64,000 nt of DNA, taken from Pseudomonas typographi. Its GTDB lineage: Bacteria; Pseudomonadota; Gammaproteobacteria; Pseudomonadales; Pseudomonadaceae. The notes beneath the pieces were generated by a model, which was not told the DNA's origin, searched no databases, and saw only the letters and a program-made list of their open reading frames with translations. The position numbers and the translations under genes were made by a program. Below are positions 19,143 to 28,748 of this stretch, one piece after another (the first letter of the stretch is position 1; every line of letters begins with the position of its first letter). The stretch covers positions 124,001-188,000 of the forward strand of contig NZ_JAAOCA010000001.1 in the NCBI RefSeq assembly GCF_014694385.1. The letters run 5' to 3'.

Positions 19143-20438
19143 ATGGACGTCACCCAACACTTGAGCCTGGGCGATCCACTGGAACCGGCCCGCAAGGCGA
19201 CCGCCGACATGCTGCAAACCCGCGAGCGCACCTACTCGCTGCCGCAGCCGTTCTACTGCGACGAGCGCGTGTTCGATATCGACATGCAGGAGGTTTTCCA
19301 CAAGGAATGGCTCGTTGCCGGCATGACGTGCGAAATCCCCACCAAGGGCAACTACCTAACCCTGCAGATTGGCAAGAACCCGATCGTGGTGGTGCGCGCC
19401 GCCGATGGCTCGATCAACGCCTTCCATAACGTGTGCCGCCACCGTGGCTCGCGCCTATGCACCAAGGAAAAGGGCAAGGTCGCCAAGCTGGTATGCCCCT
19501 ACCACCAATGGACGTATGAGCTCGACGGCCGCTTGCTGTATGCCGGCAGCGAAATGGGTGCCGATTTCGACATGAAGCACTTCAACCTCAAGCCGGTGAA
19601 CGTGAAGGTTGCAGGCGGTTACATCTTCATTTGCCTGGCCGAAACCCCGCCGGCCATCGATAATTTTCTCAGCACCTTGGCCCATTACATGGAGCCCTAC
19701 GACATGGATAACACCAAGGTCGCGGTGCAAACTACGTTGGTCGAAAAAGCCAACTGGAAGCTGGTGATCGAGAACAACCGCGAGTGCTACCACTGCAGCG
19801 GTTCACACCCGGAGCTGCTTAACACCCTGCTGGAGTGGGACGACACCGACGACCCCCGTGCCGACCAAGCGTTCAAGGACCACGTAGCGCAATCGGCCGC
19901 CGCCTGGGAAGCGGAGAACATTCCCTACCTGCACGCGGGCTTCGGCCTGCGCAACCGTATCGTGCGCATGCCGCTGCTCAAGGGCACCGTTTCGATGACC
20001 CTGGACGGCAAACAGGGCTGCAAAAAGCTCATGGGCCGCATCCAGAACCCCGACCTCGGTTCAATGCGCATCCTGCACCTGCCCCACTCTTGGAACCACT
20101 GCATGGGCGACCACATCATCGTGTTCACCGTGTGGCCGGTCAGCGCCCAGGAAACCATCGTTACCACCAAGTGGCTGGTGCACAAGGATGCCGTGGAAGG
20201 CGTGGACTACGACATCGCCCGCCTGCGCGAGGTGTGGGACGCCACCAACGACCAAGACCGCCGCCTGGCCGAAGAGAATCAGGTGGGCATCAACTCCACC
20301 GCGTATCAACCCGGCCCATACTCGAAAACCTACGAGTTCGGCGTGGTGAACTTCATCGACTGGTACAGCGAACGGGTGCTCGCCAATTTGGGGGCAGAGC
20401 CTGCGGCCTATTTGAAGGAAGTGAAGGTGCACGAGTAA
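19143..20438 (+). CDS. gbcA: Glycine betaine monooxygenase, Rieske oxygenase subunit
   Basis: A 431-residue terminal oxygenase that demethylates glycine betaine to dimethylglycine and formaldehyde. Rieske ligands are C98, H100, C118 and H121 (CRHRGSRLC, CPYHQW). Mononuclear-iron ligands lie in NRECYHCSGSHPE (H217, H222), with the Asp of a later helix completing the facial triad. Length is that of GbcA proteins. It is divergent from gbcB, sharing a 299-base promoter region. A decayed fragment resembling its 3' half lies 8 kb downstream at 28749. Confidence 0.95.
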   Translation: MDVTQHLSLGDPLEPARKATADMLQTRERTYSLPQPFYCDERVFDIDMQEVFHKEWLVAGMTCEIPTKGNYLTLQIGKNPIVVVRAADGSINAFHNVCRHRGSRLCTKEKGKVAKLVCPYHQWTYELDGRLLYAGSEMGADFDMKHFNLKPVNVKVAGGYIFICLAETPPAIDNFLSTLAHYMEPYDMDNTKVAVQTTLVEKANWKLVIENNRECYHCSGSHPELLNTLLEWDDTDDPRADQAFKDHVAQSAAAWEAENIPYLHAGFGLRNRIVRMPLLKGTVSMTLDGKQGCKKLMGRIQNPDLGSMRILHLPHSWNHCMGDHIIVFTVWPVSAQETIVTTKWLVHKDAVEGVDYDIARLREVWDATNDQDRRLAEENQVGINSTAYQPGPYSKTYEFGVVNFIDWYSERVLANLGAEPAAYLKEVKVHE

Positions 20439-20473
20439 GGGCCAGCGCTGCGCAGCAGCGGTTAACAGAATAA

Positions 20474-20495
20474 AAGCCAGCTAATCAGCTGGCTT
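20474..20495 (-). terminator. Intrinsic terminator, mainly for the minus-strand ATPase gene
   Basis: Perfect 9-bp arms AAGCCAGCT and AGCTGGCTT enclose a 4-base loop. On the minus strand the hairpin is followed by TTATTCTG after the TT of the stem, so it terminates the large ATPase gene. On the plus strand, toward which gbcA reads, it is followed by GTAT and would be weaker. Confidence 0.7.
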
Positions 20496-20557
20496 GTATC
20501 GACAGTTATTCCCCAGGGCACGCTGCTCGGTGATTACCCTTGGCCTCTAAGCGATGC

Positions 20558-23500
20558 CTATCTCAGCGCCAAGCACTTCATGGATTCTGCAATGTCATTG
20601 AGTTGGGCGACCACTCTTGCGCCCACCTCTTGATCCCCGCCCATCGCCTTGTTGCGTTGGAAGTCGCGCTTGATCTGCTCCCAGCGGGCGGTTTGATCCG
20701 CGCAGAGCAGCCCTCGCAGTTCCGCCAGCTTGAGCAGGTTCTCCTCCGCGCCGGTAGATAGCAACTGCGCCTCACCCTGGTAATGGTCAGCCACCAGTTG
20801 CATAAGCTCGGCGTTGTTCATCACGGCCGAAACCTTTTCGGCCATCTTGTTCATATTGCGATAGCTGCCTTGAAGCCTGAAGGCCGGCTCTGATCGGTAC
20901 GTGTCAGCCTGGGCAGCACTGTCGATGTACTGGCGGTTGACCACCGTCACCACATCCCTGACCTTCACAAGCCGCTCGAGCACATCGCTTATTTCATTGA
21001 GTTGCGCAGCGCTGTAAGTGTGGCTCAGGTCGTTTGCCGTGAATGGCTTGCCCTGCACTTTATCGATGAATCGATAGAGGTCATTCATGTCCCGAGTTGC
21101 CAGCGGCGCCAGCACCGGGTTCGAAGTCAACGCGTTCTCGATATAGCTCAGGGCAAACGCTTCCTCCATGCCTCCCAGTGTGTCGCCCAGGTTGTAGATG
21201 TCGGCGCGGTTCGCCAGCATGTCCGGTATTTTGAATACCTCGCCGGTTTCTGTGTACGGGTTCCCGGCCATTACCACGCAGAATTTTTTACCGCGCATAT
21301 CGTAGGTCTTCGTCTCGGCCTTCCAAACCCCCTCGATACGACGCGTGCCATCACACAAAGAAATAAACTTCTGCAAGAACTCCGGGTGGGTGTGCTGGAT
21401 GTCATCCATATAGAGCATGACATTGTTGCCCATCACCAGGGCCAGGTTCAGTTTCTCCAGTTCCTGACGGGACGTGGCATCAGGCGCCTTGGCGGGGTCC
21501 AGGGACCGCACCTGATGGCCCAGGGCAGGCCCGTTGACCTTCATGAAAACCAGCCCCAGCCGGTTGGCAACGTACTCCATCAACGTGGTCTTGCCATAGC
21601 CTGGCGGGGAAATGAGCATCAACATGCCCATGAGGTCCGTACGTTTGCCCTCACCGACGGTGCCCATTTGTTTGGCCAGGTTGTCACCGATGACCGAAAG
21701 GTAGACATCGTTGATCAGTTTGTTCCTGACGAATGAACTGAGAGGGCGAGCCCTGAACTCGGACAGGCGCAGAGACGCCCTCTCCTGCCGCAGTAGCCGC
21801 TGGCGCAACGCCTGATAGTGTTGCAGCCGTGGCAGATACTCGGTCGAATGGCGTGCGAAGCGAGTCCCAAAGTCGTCAGCAGCCAGGCGAAGCCGGCCCT
21901 CGACAATGCGCTCATGCTCACCCAGTAACCCGCTTACCTCAGCGCTGTAGGCCGCATCGCTGAACAGCCGGCGCTCAACGGGCAACAACGAGATCGCAGC
22001 GGCCTCCCGAACGAAGGCCTGGTAAGCCGTGAGCGTGGGGTCGTTCGCGACAAGGCCGTGAAACCAGTCGATAGCGATGGACCATGCCGCGCCTATGTCA
22101 CCCTCCAACGCACCTAAGGTGTCGAGGTAGCCCTGATAGGCGCCAGCGGCTTCGAGCCGACTCTGGAGCGCGTCCATCAAGTGTTTTGCATACCGGCTGA
22201 AGGTCAAGGCCTGGTCAGTCGATGACAGCGTTTCCACAAGGTACTCAGCAGCCTGTTTTTGCTCGAAAGCGCCCTGCGGGGCCCCAGCTTCGGTAAGGAA
22301 ATCCAGAATCCATTCCCCAATGGAAGATTGAACCCCGGCAAAACTCTCGCAGGAGCCGAAAACGGAGCGCAACTGCCTGGCCGACCGCGCACGATCGCAC
22401 CACTGCTTCGCAGCCTGCGGCGCGCTTTTGATCACCGCCTCCCAGCAGAGCAGCGCGATGGCCCGGGCGTCAGCGCTATAGCGCAAAAGGCCCGCTGCGC
22501 TTCGAAGCGGTAGCAGTTGGGCAAGAATCAGCGCGGCGTCGTGATCATGGATACCCTTTTGGTACCCCTCTTTATAGCGAGGGGCGCAGAAGTCTCGGAT
22601 ATGCTTGGCCAACTCACTTGGGCTCTGCGCCATCGCCGTGAGCCGTTCCAGTGTTGTGCCGCCCCTCCCGGCCACCGCAGCGTCGAGAACCAAGCCGGCA
22701 AGGTACTCACCCCGGTACAGCGCTGGCGATTCCGACGCCAAGCGCGCATTCCAGAACGGGCGTAGTGCCGCGAGCTCGTCATTGTCGATAGGCTCCATAA
22801 AATCGGTGCCCGTGAGATGAAGGTACATCGCGTCACCACGAGGCATCAGTGTGAGATCAAGCGCTTGGGTGTTCACGCTGAACCGGTGGCGCGGGCCGAG
22901 CTTAATGACGTTGCCACCCTCGTCGAACAGTTCCGTCTTGTCTCGAAGCGATCGCACCGCTTGGTCGCGGGCGCCTTTCAGCTGTGCTTCAACATCATCA
23001 GCCCTGACCGAATCCTTCAGGCCTCGCAGCCGGGCGGCCATATCCCTGAGTTTTAGAATGAGTGGGTCAGCCGCGAAGAAGGCGTTCAACTCATCCATGT
23101 TTGAAAGGCGCGACACGCGTTGCGGCAGGCTTTCAAGGATACGTGCTGCCGCGTCGACCACAGCCTGTGCGCGGCGCTGGCGGTCATCCAACAAGCTCTG
23201 CCTGTGTGCCTCGAACGTATCAACCATGTCCTGGCGTTTTTCCAGGATGCTGGTCAAAAATGCCTCGTGCTCACCAAACTGGCTTTCCAGCTCTTCCAAC
23301 TGGACGCTCAGGCGTGACAGTTCTTCATCGCATCGTTCTGGGTCAGCGGCCAGTTGCAGGGCGTTCGTGATCGCCTGGCCGAACAGCTTGAACTGTGCCC
23401 CGAACTGCGCGACAGCTTCTGCCGAACCAAGCCCTTTACGGCGCTGCTCGGCACGCGCTTTAGCCTGGTTGAGCCGGGCATACACTTCGCAGATAGCGTC

Positions 23501-25504
23501 GACGATCTCAGTACGCTTTGTCGCGTCATCAATCGGGAGGCTAGCCATCAGCTTCGACAACATGTCCAGGGCCGCCGCCATTTTGGCTAGGCCGTCCAGC
23601 GGCTGGCGCAACTGAGCGACCGTCGTTGCAGCCAGAGCCTGAGCATCCCACTCATCGAGCTCGGCATTGAAGGGGCTCAGGGCCGCTTCGCTGCCGAGGA
23701 AGGCCACCGTGCTGGCACCCACCTGCTCGTGCACCGCCAACAACTGCTGCTGGAGCGCATCGACCTGTTCGGTATCGATGTAGCGCAGGTCACGAATGGT
23801 CAGGAGTTGCCCACGCTGGCGAGTGATATCGTTCAGCGCGTCGACATAGTCTTGCGCCGTTTGCCACCCGCCTGCGCGCACACGTACAAGCAGTTTTCTT
23901 TGCTGGTTCCGCGCGTTACCCAAGGCTTTTTCAGAGTGGCCCCTGATGCTCTGAACCTTCTCGAATTCGTCGAGGATCTGCTCGCTGGTCGATGCAAGCT
24001 CGTGCAGCAAAGCGCCGAGCCCGCCGGCTTCGGCCGCGTCTAGCCAATGGTAGGCATTAAGCACTTTACGGGTACTTTCACACAACTTGCTGTAGCGCTG
24101 CACGCTAACGGATTGGGTGTCGATATCCCTGACAAGCTCATGAAGATCGGAAATCCCACGCACTAATTCCGCGTTGCCGATCTTGCCGATGAAACCGTCA
24201 CGCGGGGCCTGGTGCGCCGCAAATTCCGCTGTGTAGAACGGCGTCGACCAAACGACCATCGGGTGAATTCGGGTCGGCTCGTTGCCCTCTGCGCAGAAGA
24301 TGACCGTACGGCCGTCTTCAAGCCTTGCGTAGCCATGGCCGAGCAGCGGGATCTGCAGTTGCCGGGTGATCATGTTGTAGGTCAGCAGCGCTGACCGGCC
24401 ACTGGCAGGCTCGTAGAATGAGTACTGAACGTCTTCGCCGTTCGGGCTGCGAACAACGCGCTTGAAGCGCATTCCCAACATATCCTGGTCAAAGGTTTTG
24501 TGGTCGCCGTTCTGCAGGTAGTAGCCGCCGGGGAATATGATCCCATGGTCTTCTGGAAGTTGGCGGCAGGCCTGGCCAATCGCATCGATGCGCAACGCCG
24601 TTCGGGTTATGGTATTGAACACAATGTAGCGCCATTCAGTCTCGCGATAGGGCAGTACCTTGAGAATCAGCAGGCTGCCCAGGCGGGCAAACTCGAAATG
24701 GCCGTCACTGAGGGATTGATTGGGATCCTTGACCGGCTCCGAATAAATACCTTCCCCGGTTTGGGTATTGTTTTCGATCTTGATCGTGAGGTCACCCCCG
24801 ATGGTTTCGACGAAAACCGTATCCAGGATGTTGATGTGGCCATGCTTACCGGTCACCACCCTATCCTGTGTAGATTTACTCCACTCAAAGTCGAACTGCG
24901 CCGGTAATGCCATATCCCGCTCGCCGCGGCTATCGATGTAGCTCAGTTCAGTTCCACCCTTAGCGATCGACCATCGAAAAACGCGAATATCGGAAAGCTT
25001 GTCACCTACCTGGAAACTGGCGAGCAGCTTCTCATCACGAACAGCCAACTGCAGTAGTTTGGTGTTGCTATAAAATGTATGAAGTTCGGTGAAGTCGCGG
25101 ATAAACTCCGGGGCGGTGAGGTATGTGCCGCGCAGGGAAACGGGTTCGGCCTCGTACCCACCCTCAGCGTCATTCAGCTTGTACAGAGAAAAAACGTCCG
25201 CAACGGCCGTTTTTTTCTTCAGGCCGATGAAGACGTTGTATCCGAACAGCAGCCAGTCACCAACACGGACGATATCCCGGGCGATGCAGTTATGCTCTGT
25301 GCGAATCCGGACCCTGCCCAGCACGGTCATTTGGGTCTCGCCAAATTCAGCCAACCGCTGCTTATTCAACCATTGAGCAGCCGCTGTGAGCCGATGCCCT
25401 TGGTCCTTGAGCCGTTTGCCCAGGACTTCATAAGCGCCGCCTTGAGCCACTGCCTGGTCCAGTGCCTCGGCGGTGGCGGTCTGGTTGGGGAAATCCGACA
25501 TCAT
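20558..25504 (-). CDS. Very large AAA+ ATPase, DUF3686/'DNA repair ATPase' type, flotillin-associated
   Basis: A 1648-residue protein. Residues 1-450 are beta-rich (RDIVRVGDWLLFGYNVFIGLKK; repeated blade-like segments), matching what I know as DUF3686. Residues about 470-900 are helical with long coiled-coil stretches (LSVQLEELESQFGEHEAFLTSILEKRQDM). The AAA+ domain is C-terminal: Walker A PPGYGKTTL near residue 1301, Walker B VMLYMDDIQH near 1363, sensor-1 VVMAGNP and arginine-finger-like LANRADIYN. It resembles MoxR-type AAA+. Database copies are often labelled DNA repair ATPase with no direct evidence I know of. It lies downstream of the flotillin and OB-fold genes on the same strand. Confidence 0.85.
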   Translation of the reverse strand: MMSDFPNQTATAEALDQAVAQGGAYEVLGKRLKDQGHRLTAAAQWLNKQRLAEFGETQMTVLGRVRIRTEHNCIARDIVRVGDWLLFGYNVFIGLKKKTAVADVFSLYKLNDAEGGYEAEPVSLRGTYLTAPEFIRDFTELHTFYSNTKLLQLAVRDEKLLASFQVGDKLSDIRVFRWSIAKGGTELSYIDSRGERDMALPAQFDFEWSKSTQDRVVTGKHGHINILDTVFVETIGGDLTIKIENNTQTGEGIYSEPVKDPNQSLSDGHFEFARLGSLLILKVLPYRETEWRYIVFNTITRTALRIDAIGQACRQLPEDHGIIFPGGYYLQNGDHKTFDQDMLGMRFKRVVRSPNGEDVQYSFYEPASGRSALLTYNMITRQLQIPLLGHGYARLEDGRTVIFCAEGNEPTRIHPMVVWSTPFYTAEFAAHQAPRDGFIGKIGNAELVRGISDLHELVRDIDTQSVSVQRYSKLCESTRKVLNAYHWLDAAEAGGLGALLHELASTSEQILDEFEKVQSIRGHSEKALGNARNQQRKLLVRVRAGGWQTAQDYVDALNDITRQRGQLLTIRDLRYIDTEQVDALQQQLLAVHEQVGASTVAFLGSEAALSPFNAELDEWDAQALAATTVAQLRQPLDGLAKMAAALDMLSKLMASLPIDDATKRTEIVDAICEVYARLNQAKARAEQRRKGLGSAEAVAQFGAQFKLFGQAITNALQLAADPERCDEELSRLSVQLEELESQFGEHEAFLTSILEKRQDMVDTFEAHRQSLLDDRQRRAQAVVDAAARILESLPQRVSRLSNMDELNAFFAADPLILKLRDMAARLRGLKDSVRADDVEAQLKGARDQAVRSLRDKTELFDEGGNVIKLGPRHRFSVNTQALDLTLMPRGDAMYLHLTGTDFMEPIDNDELAALRPFWNARLASESPALYRGEYLAGLVLDAAVAGRGGTTLERLTAMAQSPSELAKHIRDFCAPRYKEGYQKGIHDHDAALILAQLLPLRSAAGLLRYSADARAIALLCWEAVIKSAPQAAKQWCDRARSARQLRSVFGSCESFAGVQSSIGEWILDFLTEAGAPQGAFEQKQAAEYLVETLSSTDQALTFSRYAKHLMDALQSRLEAAGAYQGYLDTLGALEGDIGAAWSIAIDWFHGLVANDPTLTAYQAFVREAAAISLLPVERRLFSDAAYSAEVSGLLGEHERIVEGRLRLAADDFGTRFARHSTEYLPRLQHYQALRQRLLRQERASLRLSEFRARPLSSFVRNKLINDVYLSVIGDNLAKQMGTVGEGKRTDLMGMLMLISPPGYGKTTLMEYVANRLGLVFMKVNGPALGHQVRSLDPAKAPDATSRQELEKLNLALVMGNNVMLYMDDIQHTHPEFLQKFISLCDGTRRIEGVWKAETKTYDMRGKKFCVVMAGNPYTETGEVFKIPDMLANRADIYNLGDTLGGMEEAFALSYIENALTSNPVLAPLATRDMNDLYRFIDKVQGKPFTANDLSHTYSAAQLNEISDVLERLVKVRDVVTVVNRQYIDSAAQADTYRSEPAFRLQGSYRNMNKMAEKVSAVMNNAELMQLVADHYQGEAQLLSTGAEENLLKLAELRGLLCADQTARWEQIKRDFQRNKAMGGDQEVGARVVAQLNDIAESMKCLALR

Positions 25505-25581
25505 CAGTTCCTGATCCGTTCGGATGACAGGTCAGACACGGGCGCGTCTACCGGCGCCGGAACCTGTGCGATCCTGGAAAA

Positions 25582-25604
25582 TAAAACCCCCCGGCTGAGG
25601 CCGG
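25582..25604 (-). terminator. Intrinsic terminator between flotillin and large ATPase genes
   Basis: Arms CCGGC (25591-25595) and GCCGG (25600-25604) enclose loop TGAG. On the minus strand the stem is followed by GGGG and TTTTATTTT. It would end or reduce the flotillin transcript before the ATPase, whose start is at 25504, so the ATPase may have its own promoter in the roughly 75 bases that remain. Confidence 0.6.
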
Positions 25605-25646
25605 AAGGTGAAGCCGTTCAGGCGCCTTGGGGCTGGTGTGCTGTTT

Positions 25647-25784
25647 CAGAAGTTCGCACAAGTATTGACGTGTGAACGTTGCTGCCGGGCAAGGCGCCGT
25701 GCCGAATCATGGCAGGGCCATGGCGAGGCGCGGCGACCTAGGCCGGCGGCAAAAGGCGCCGCCAAAGGGTGCAGCCAACGTCTG
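25647..25784. repeat. 138-bp dispersed element, copy 2
   Basis: It has the same length as the copy at 17595 and the same ends with one mismatch (CAGAAGTT ... AACGTCTG). The centre is diverged (ATCATGGCAGGGCCATGGCG against GTCATAGCCGGGCTATGGCG), but the palindromic character is kept through compensating changes, as expected if a hairpin is selected. It sits 10 bp beyond the flotillin stop, matching the 10-bp distance of copy 1 from the gbcB stop. Confidence 0.75.
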
Positions 25785-25794
25785 AGGCACCCCA

Positions 25795-27732
25795 TTAGGT
25801 CTCAGCCCGAGTTGCATTCGCTGGTTTGGTTAGCCTTGGGTCCGAGGCTTTGCCGCCAGCCCGAGCGACCAACGCGGCGAGAGTGCCCTGGACGACTGGG
25901 CTTCGGCCCATACCCTCGAAGATCTTTCCAATGCCCAGGCCGGTGGCCAACTGATCTGCGACCTCGCCGCCCGGCCCACCAATGATCTCGATTTTGGCGT
26001 TCTTTAGCGCTGCCCCCAGAACTGCTGCGCTTTCGTGGGCAATGTCCTTCGAGGCTTCCACTTGAGCCAGAACCTGCTCTTGGGTCGCATTGAGCTCCAT
26101 ACGGAATTCTTCATGGGCGCGTGCTTCGGCGCTCAGCCCGTTCAAGGCCGCAAATTTCGCGGTCAGGCCCTTGGCCTCGGCGCTGTAGCGGGCCTCGATG
26201 ATCTCGGTCTCGGCGGTGCCCTGCGCACGGGTAGCTTCGGCAGTGGCTTCAGCCAACGCTTTCTTACCCCGTGCTTCTGCGGCCATACGCTGCTCGGTCA
26301 CTTTCGCCTCGGCGAGACCTACCGCCTCCAATGCTTCAGCGCTTGCTTTGCGTACCTTGGTATCGGCCAAGCCGAGCGCTGCTGTCTCAGCCTCGATGCC
26401 GGCGGCGAGGCTCGTCTTCGCTTCCGATTCACGCTGGGCCGAGCGGAGATCGGCTTCAGCTGCGACAGTGACTGCTCGGGCACGATGCTCAGCAGACTGA
26501 GCCTCTGCCTCGGCCCCGGCAATCGTAGCGACCTTGCTTTCTTCAGCAGCAGCCTGCGCTTTAATCACCCGCACCTGGCGAGCACGGTCAGCCGCGCTGA
26601 CCTCGCGAAGTTCGTTGATCGCTTCTTCCTCTTTGGCCACTGTCTTGTCGATTGCGACGCGTTCACGCACGATCTCGGCAATCTCGGTTTTCTTCTTTTC
26701 GACTTCGCCATCCGCATCGATCTGGCGTGACTGGACTTCGCGCTGGCTGTCGACCTCGGCCAGCAAGCGTGCTTTGTTAACACCTTCCTCCTCGACCACC
26801 ACCGCCTTGCGCCGTGCCGCCGCAGCAAGCTCAACTTCACGCAGCAGGCCCTCTTGCGCCACCTGAACTTTCGTATCCGTATGGATTCGAGCCTCTTCGC
26901 TGGCCAGGCGGGCCTCTTGCTCTACCACTGCCGCACCAGATTCGCCCCTCGCTTTAAGCTCGGCGATCTCACGTGTTTGCCTGGCGGTGGCTTCAGCCTG
27001 GCGGCGTTCAAGCTCAAGTTCTTGCTCTTTCGCTTCAACGTTGCGGTTCTTGATCGCCAAATCTTGTTTGCGCTCAAGGTCGTTGGTCACGATGTTCTGC
27101 TCGGAGGTGAGTTCGGTAATTCTCCGAATGCCCTGGGCGTCAATGATGTTCCCAGGGTCGAGATGAGATTTGCTGGTCATCTCGAGGTGGTCAATAGCCA
27201 CGTCTTCGAGGATGTAACCGTTCAAGTCCTTACCTATGGCGTGAACGATGTCATCGCGAAACGTAAGGCGGTTCTGGAATAAATCCAGCAGTTCGTGTTG
27301 CCGGCCGACCGATTTCAATGCCTCGCTGAACTTGGCCAGGAAAAGCTCGCGGATGGCCCCGCCGTCGGATGCTCGTTGTACGCCTACCGCCTTGGCAACC
27401 TTCAGGACGTCCTCGGCCTTTTCGTTCACACGAACGTAAAACACAACGTCGATATCAGCGCGAAGGTTGTCCTTACAGATAAGGCCTTCCGGTCCGCGGC
27501 GACTCAATTCGATCGGCACCAGCCGAAGTGGCATTTCTTCGGCGCGGTAAATGATGGGATAAACCATAGCCCCGGTGAAATGAACCTTAGGCTCGGCGGT
27601 AAGGTCGTTAACAATCAGAGCAATACCTTGATCCACCTTGCGATAGAAGACCTTAAACATGGCAAGGGACCCCACAAACAAGGCAGCAACCACCACGGCC
27701 CCCATCATGAAGGGAGCAGCCAGTTCGTTCAT
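25795..27732 (-). CDS. Flotillin-like SPFH membrane protein (YqiK type)
   Basis: A 645-residue protein. One N-terminal membrane helix (residues 5-25, FMMGAVVVAALFVGSLAMF) precedes the SPFH/PHB domain (residues 40-210; PIIYRAEEMPLRLVPIELSRRG, FQNRLTFRDDIVHAIGKDL). A very long Ala/Glu-rich coiled coil follows (residues 220-560) with repeated EAKG/AEAxA units as in flotillins. Residues 580-645 are a short tail (GLGIGKIFEGMG). Flotillins form large membrane-bound cages or rafts. AGGAG precedes the ATG. It follows the OB-fold gene by 42 bases. The likely complex is flotillin plus YqiJ-like partner plus the AAA+ ATPase; its task is unknown. Confidence 0.92.
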   Translation of the reverse strand: MNELAAPFMMGAVVVAALFVGSLAMFKVFYRKVDQGIALIVNDLTAEPKVHFTGAMVYPIIYRAEEMPLRLVPIELSRRGPEGLICKDNLRADIDVVFYVRVNEKAEDVLKVAKAVGVQRASDGGAIRELFLAKFSEALKSVGRQHELLDLFQNRLTFRDDIVHAIGKDLNGYILEDVAIDHLEMTSKSHLDPGNIIDAQGIRRITELTSEQNIVTNDLERKQDLAIKNRNVEAKEQELELERRQAEATARQTREIAELKARGESGAAVVEQEARLASEEARIHTDTKVQVAQEGLLREVELAAAARRKAVVVEEEGVNKARLLAEVDSQREVQSRQIDADGEVEKKKTEIAEIVRERVAIDKTVAKEEEAINELREVSAADRARQVRVIKAQAAAEESKVATIAGAEAEAQSAEHRARAVTVAAEADLRSAQRESEAKTSLAAGIEAETAALGLADTKVRKASAEALEAVGLAEAKVTEQRMAAEARGKKALAEATAEATRAQGTAETEIIEARYSAEAKGLTAKFAALNGLSAEARAHEEFRMELNATQEQVLAQVEASKDIAHESAAVLGAALKNAKIEIIGGPGGEVADQLATGLGIGKIFEGMGRSPVVQGTLAALVARAGGKASDPRLTKPANATRAET

Positions 27733-27774
27733 AATTCACATCTCCTAGGCCGTTTAATCGCAGGCCAACTGCAG

Positions 27775-28395
27775 TTAGCGGTTGAATTCGTATTCGCTGA
27801 TAACCAAGTAGCAATGGTTAGCCGGTTGGTATTCGAGGAGCGCTACGTTGTCCCCACGTGAAAATGTCGCCCCGTTCATGGAACGCACATTTAGGATTAG
27901 GCCGGCACCCCCGTCTTCAAAAATGGCCTCACCGGTATTACCGGTCACCGTTCCGCTACGGACGGTAGCGATGCGCCCGATGATCGAACCGGCGGTCGGT
28001 GCGACGATTTTTTTGAACACCCGACGTAGAGGGCGAATCAGCATATTTGTGATGACGATGGCTAAGGCGCCAGCCGCCACGAAAGAAGTAACACCCAGCA
28101 ACAGAGAGACGGCCCCGCCGCGGATATGGCACAGAACATAGAGTTCAGCGATGTAAGTAGAAAGCCAACCCCAAAGGGAAACAAGCGTGAACACTATCGG
28201 CAGTGGCACGCCGTCGAGACCGGCCTTCATCAGCAAACCGCCCAGCCCCTCAAGTAGGCCATCAGCCTCAACAGCGGGACTGTCCATGTCAAACAGCCCG
28301 AACATAGCGACAACCCAATAGAGGAAAGCAATAAAGAGCATGAAGCCGAATATCGCTACCGGAAATGATAGCGATACCTCAACAAAGCGGTCCAT
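27775..28395 (-). CDS. OB-fold membrane protein (YqiJ/NfeD-like), flotillin partner
   Basis: A 206-residue protein. Membrane segments lie at about residues 8-34 (SFPVAIFGFMLFIAFLYWVVAMFG), 60-85 and 90-115, followed by a soluble C-terminal OB-fold of about 75 residues (GRIATVRSGTVTGNTGEAIFEDGGAGLILNVRSMNGATFSRGDNVALLEY). NfeD/YqiJ proteins are standard neighbours of flotillins. I chose the ATG at 28395 because GGAGG lies six bases upstream; the earlier in-frame ATG at 28458 lacks one. First gene of the flotillin operon. Confidence 0.87.
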   Translation of the reverse strand: MDRFVEVSLSFPVAIFGFMLFIAFLYWVVAMFGLFDMDSPAVEADGLLEGLGGLLMKAGLDGVPLPIVFTLVSLWGWLSTYIAELYVLCHIRGGAVSLLLGVTSFVAAGALAIVITNMLIRPLRRVFKKIVAPTAGSIIGRIATVRSGTVTGNTGEAIFEDGGAGLILNVRSMNGATFSRGDNVALLEYQPANHCYLVISEYEFNR

Positions 28396-28748
28396 TCCGC
28401 CCTCCTTATAATTATGCTCAGCGCTGGCATACACGATGATCACATAGTCTAAGCACACATCGTTATCAGCCTGAAATGTACAATGTTTCCAGCCATTACC
28501 TAGCCCGCAACAGGGCTCGAAATTTCATGCCTGCCTAGCGCCAGTTGTGGCAAGAAACAATTTGTATCTTTGGTTAGGGGGTACAGTCTTCACGAATGCC
28601 GATCGCTGCCGGTACGTCTTTCAGCGCCCATAGGCCGATCAGTGCGAAGTGTTACCAAACGTGGAGCGGAGCGAATGGCGGGAGAATGGCGGGAGAATGA
28701 ATAGCGCGCCGGTGTAGGGCCTGTCCTCGGCGAGGCGCGCACCGGTCG
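28396..28748. other. Promoter region of the flotillin operon and non-coding flank
   Basis: No intact gene. The first 150 bases upstream of the OB-fold gene are AT-rich and should carry the operon promoter, but no -35/-10 pair was convincing. From about 28640 the sequence may be a degraded extension of the gbcA-like remnant (GCGAAGTGTTACCA resembles the region coding NRECYHCSG in gbcA), too weak to annotate. GGCGGGAGAAT is present twice in tandem near 28677-28699. Confidence 0.35.

Noticed and set aside
17620..19164. 514-codon plus-strand frame opposite gbcB
   Set aside because: Covers the dispersed repeat, gbcB antisense and the gbcA promoter; not protein-like.
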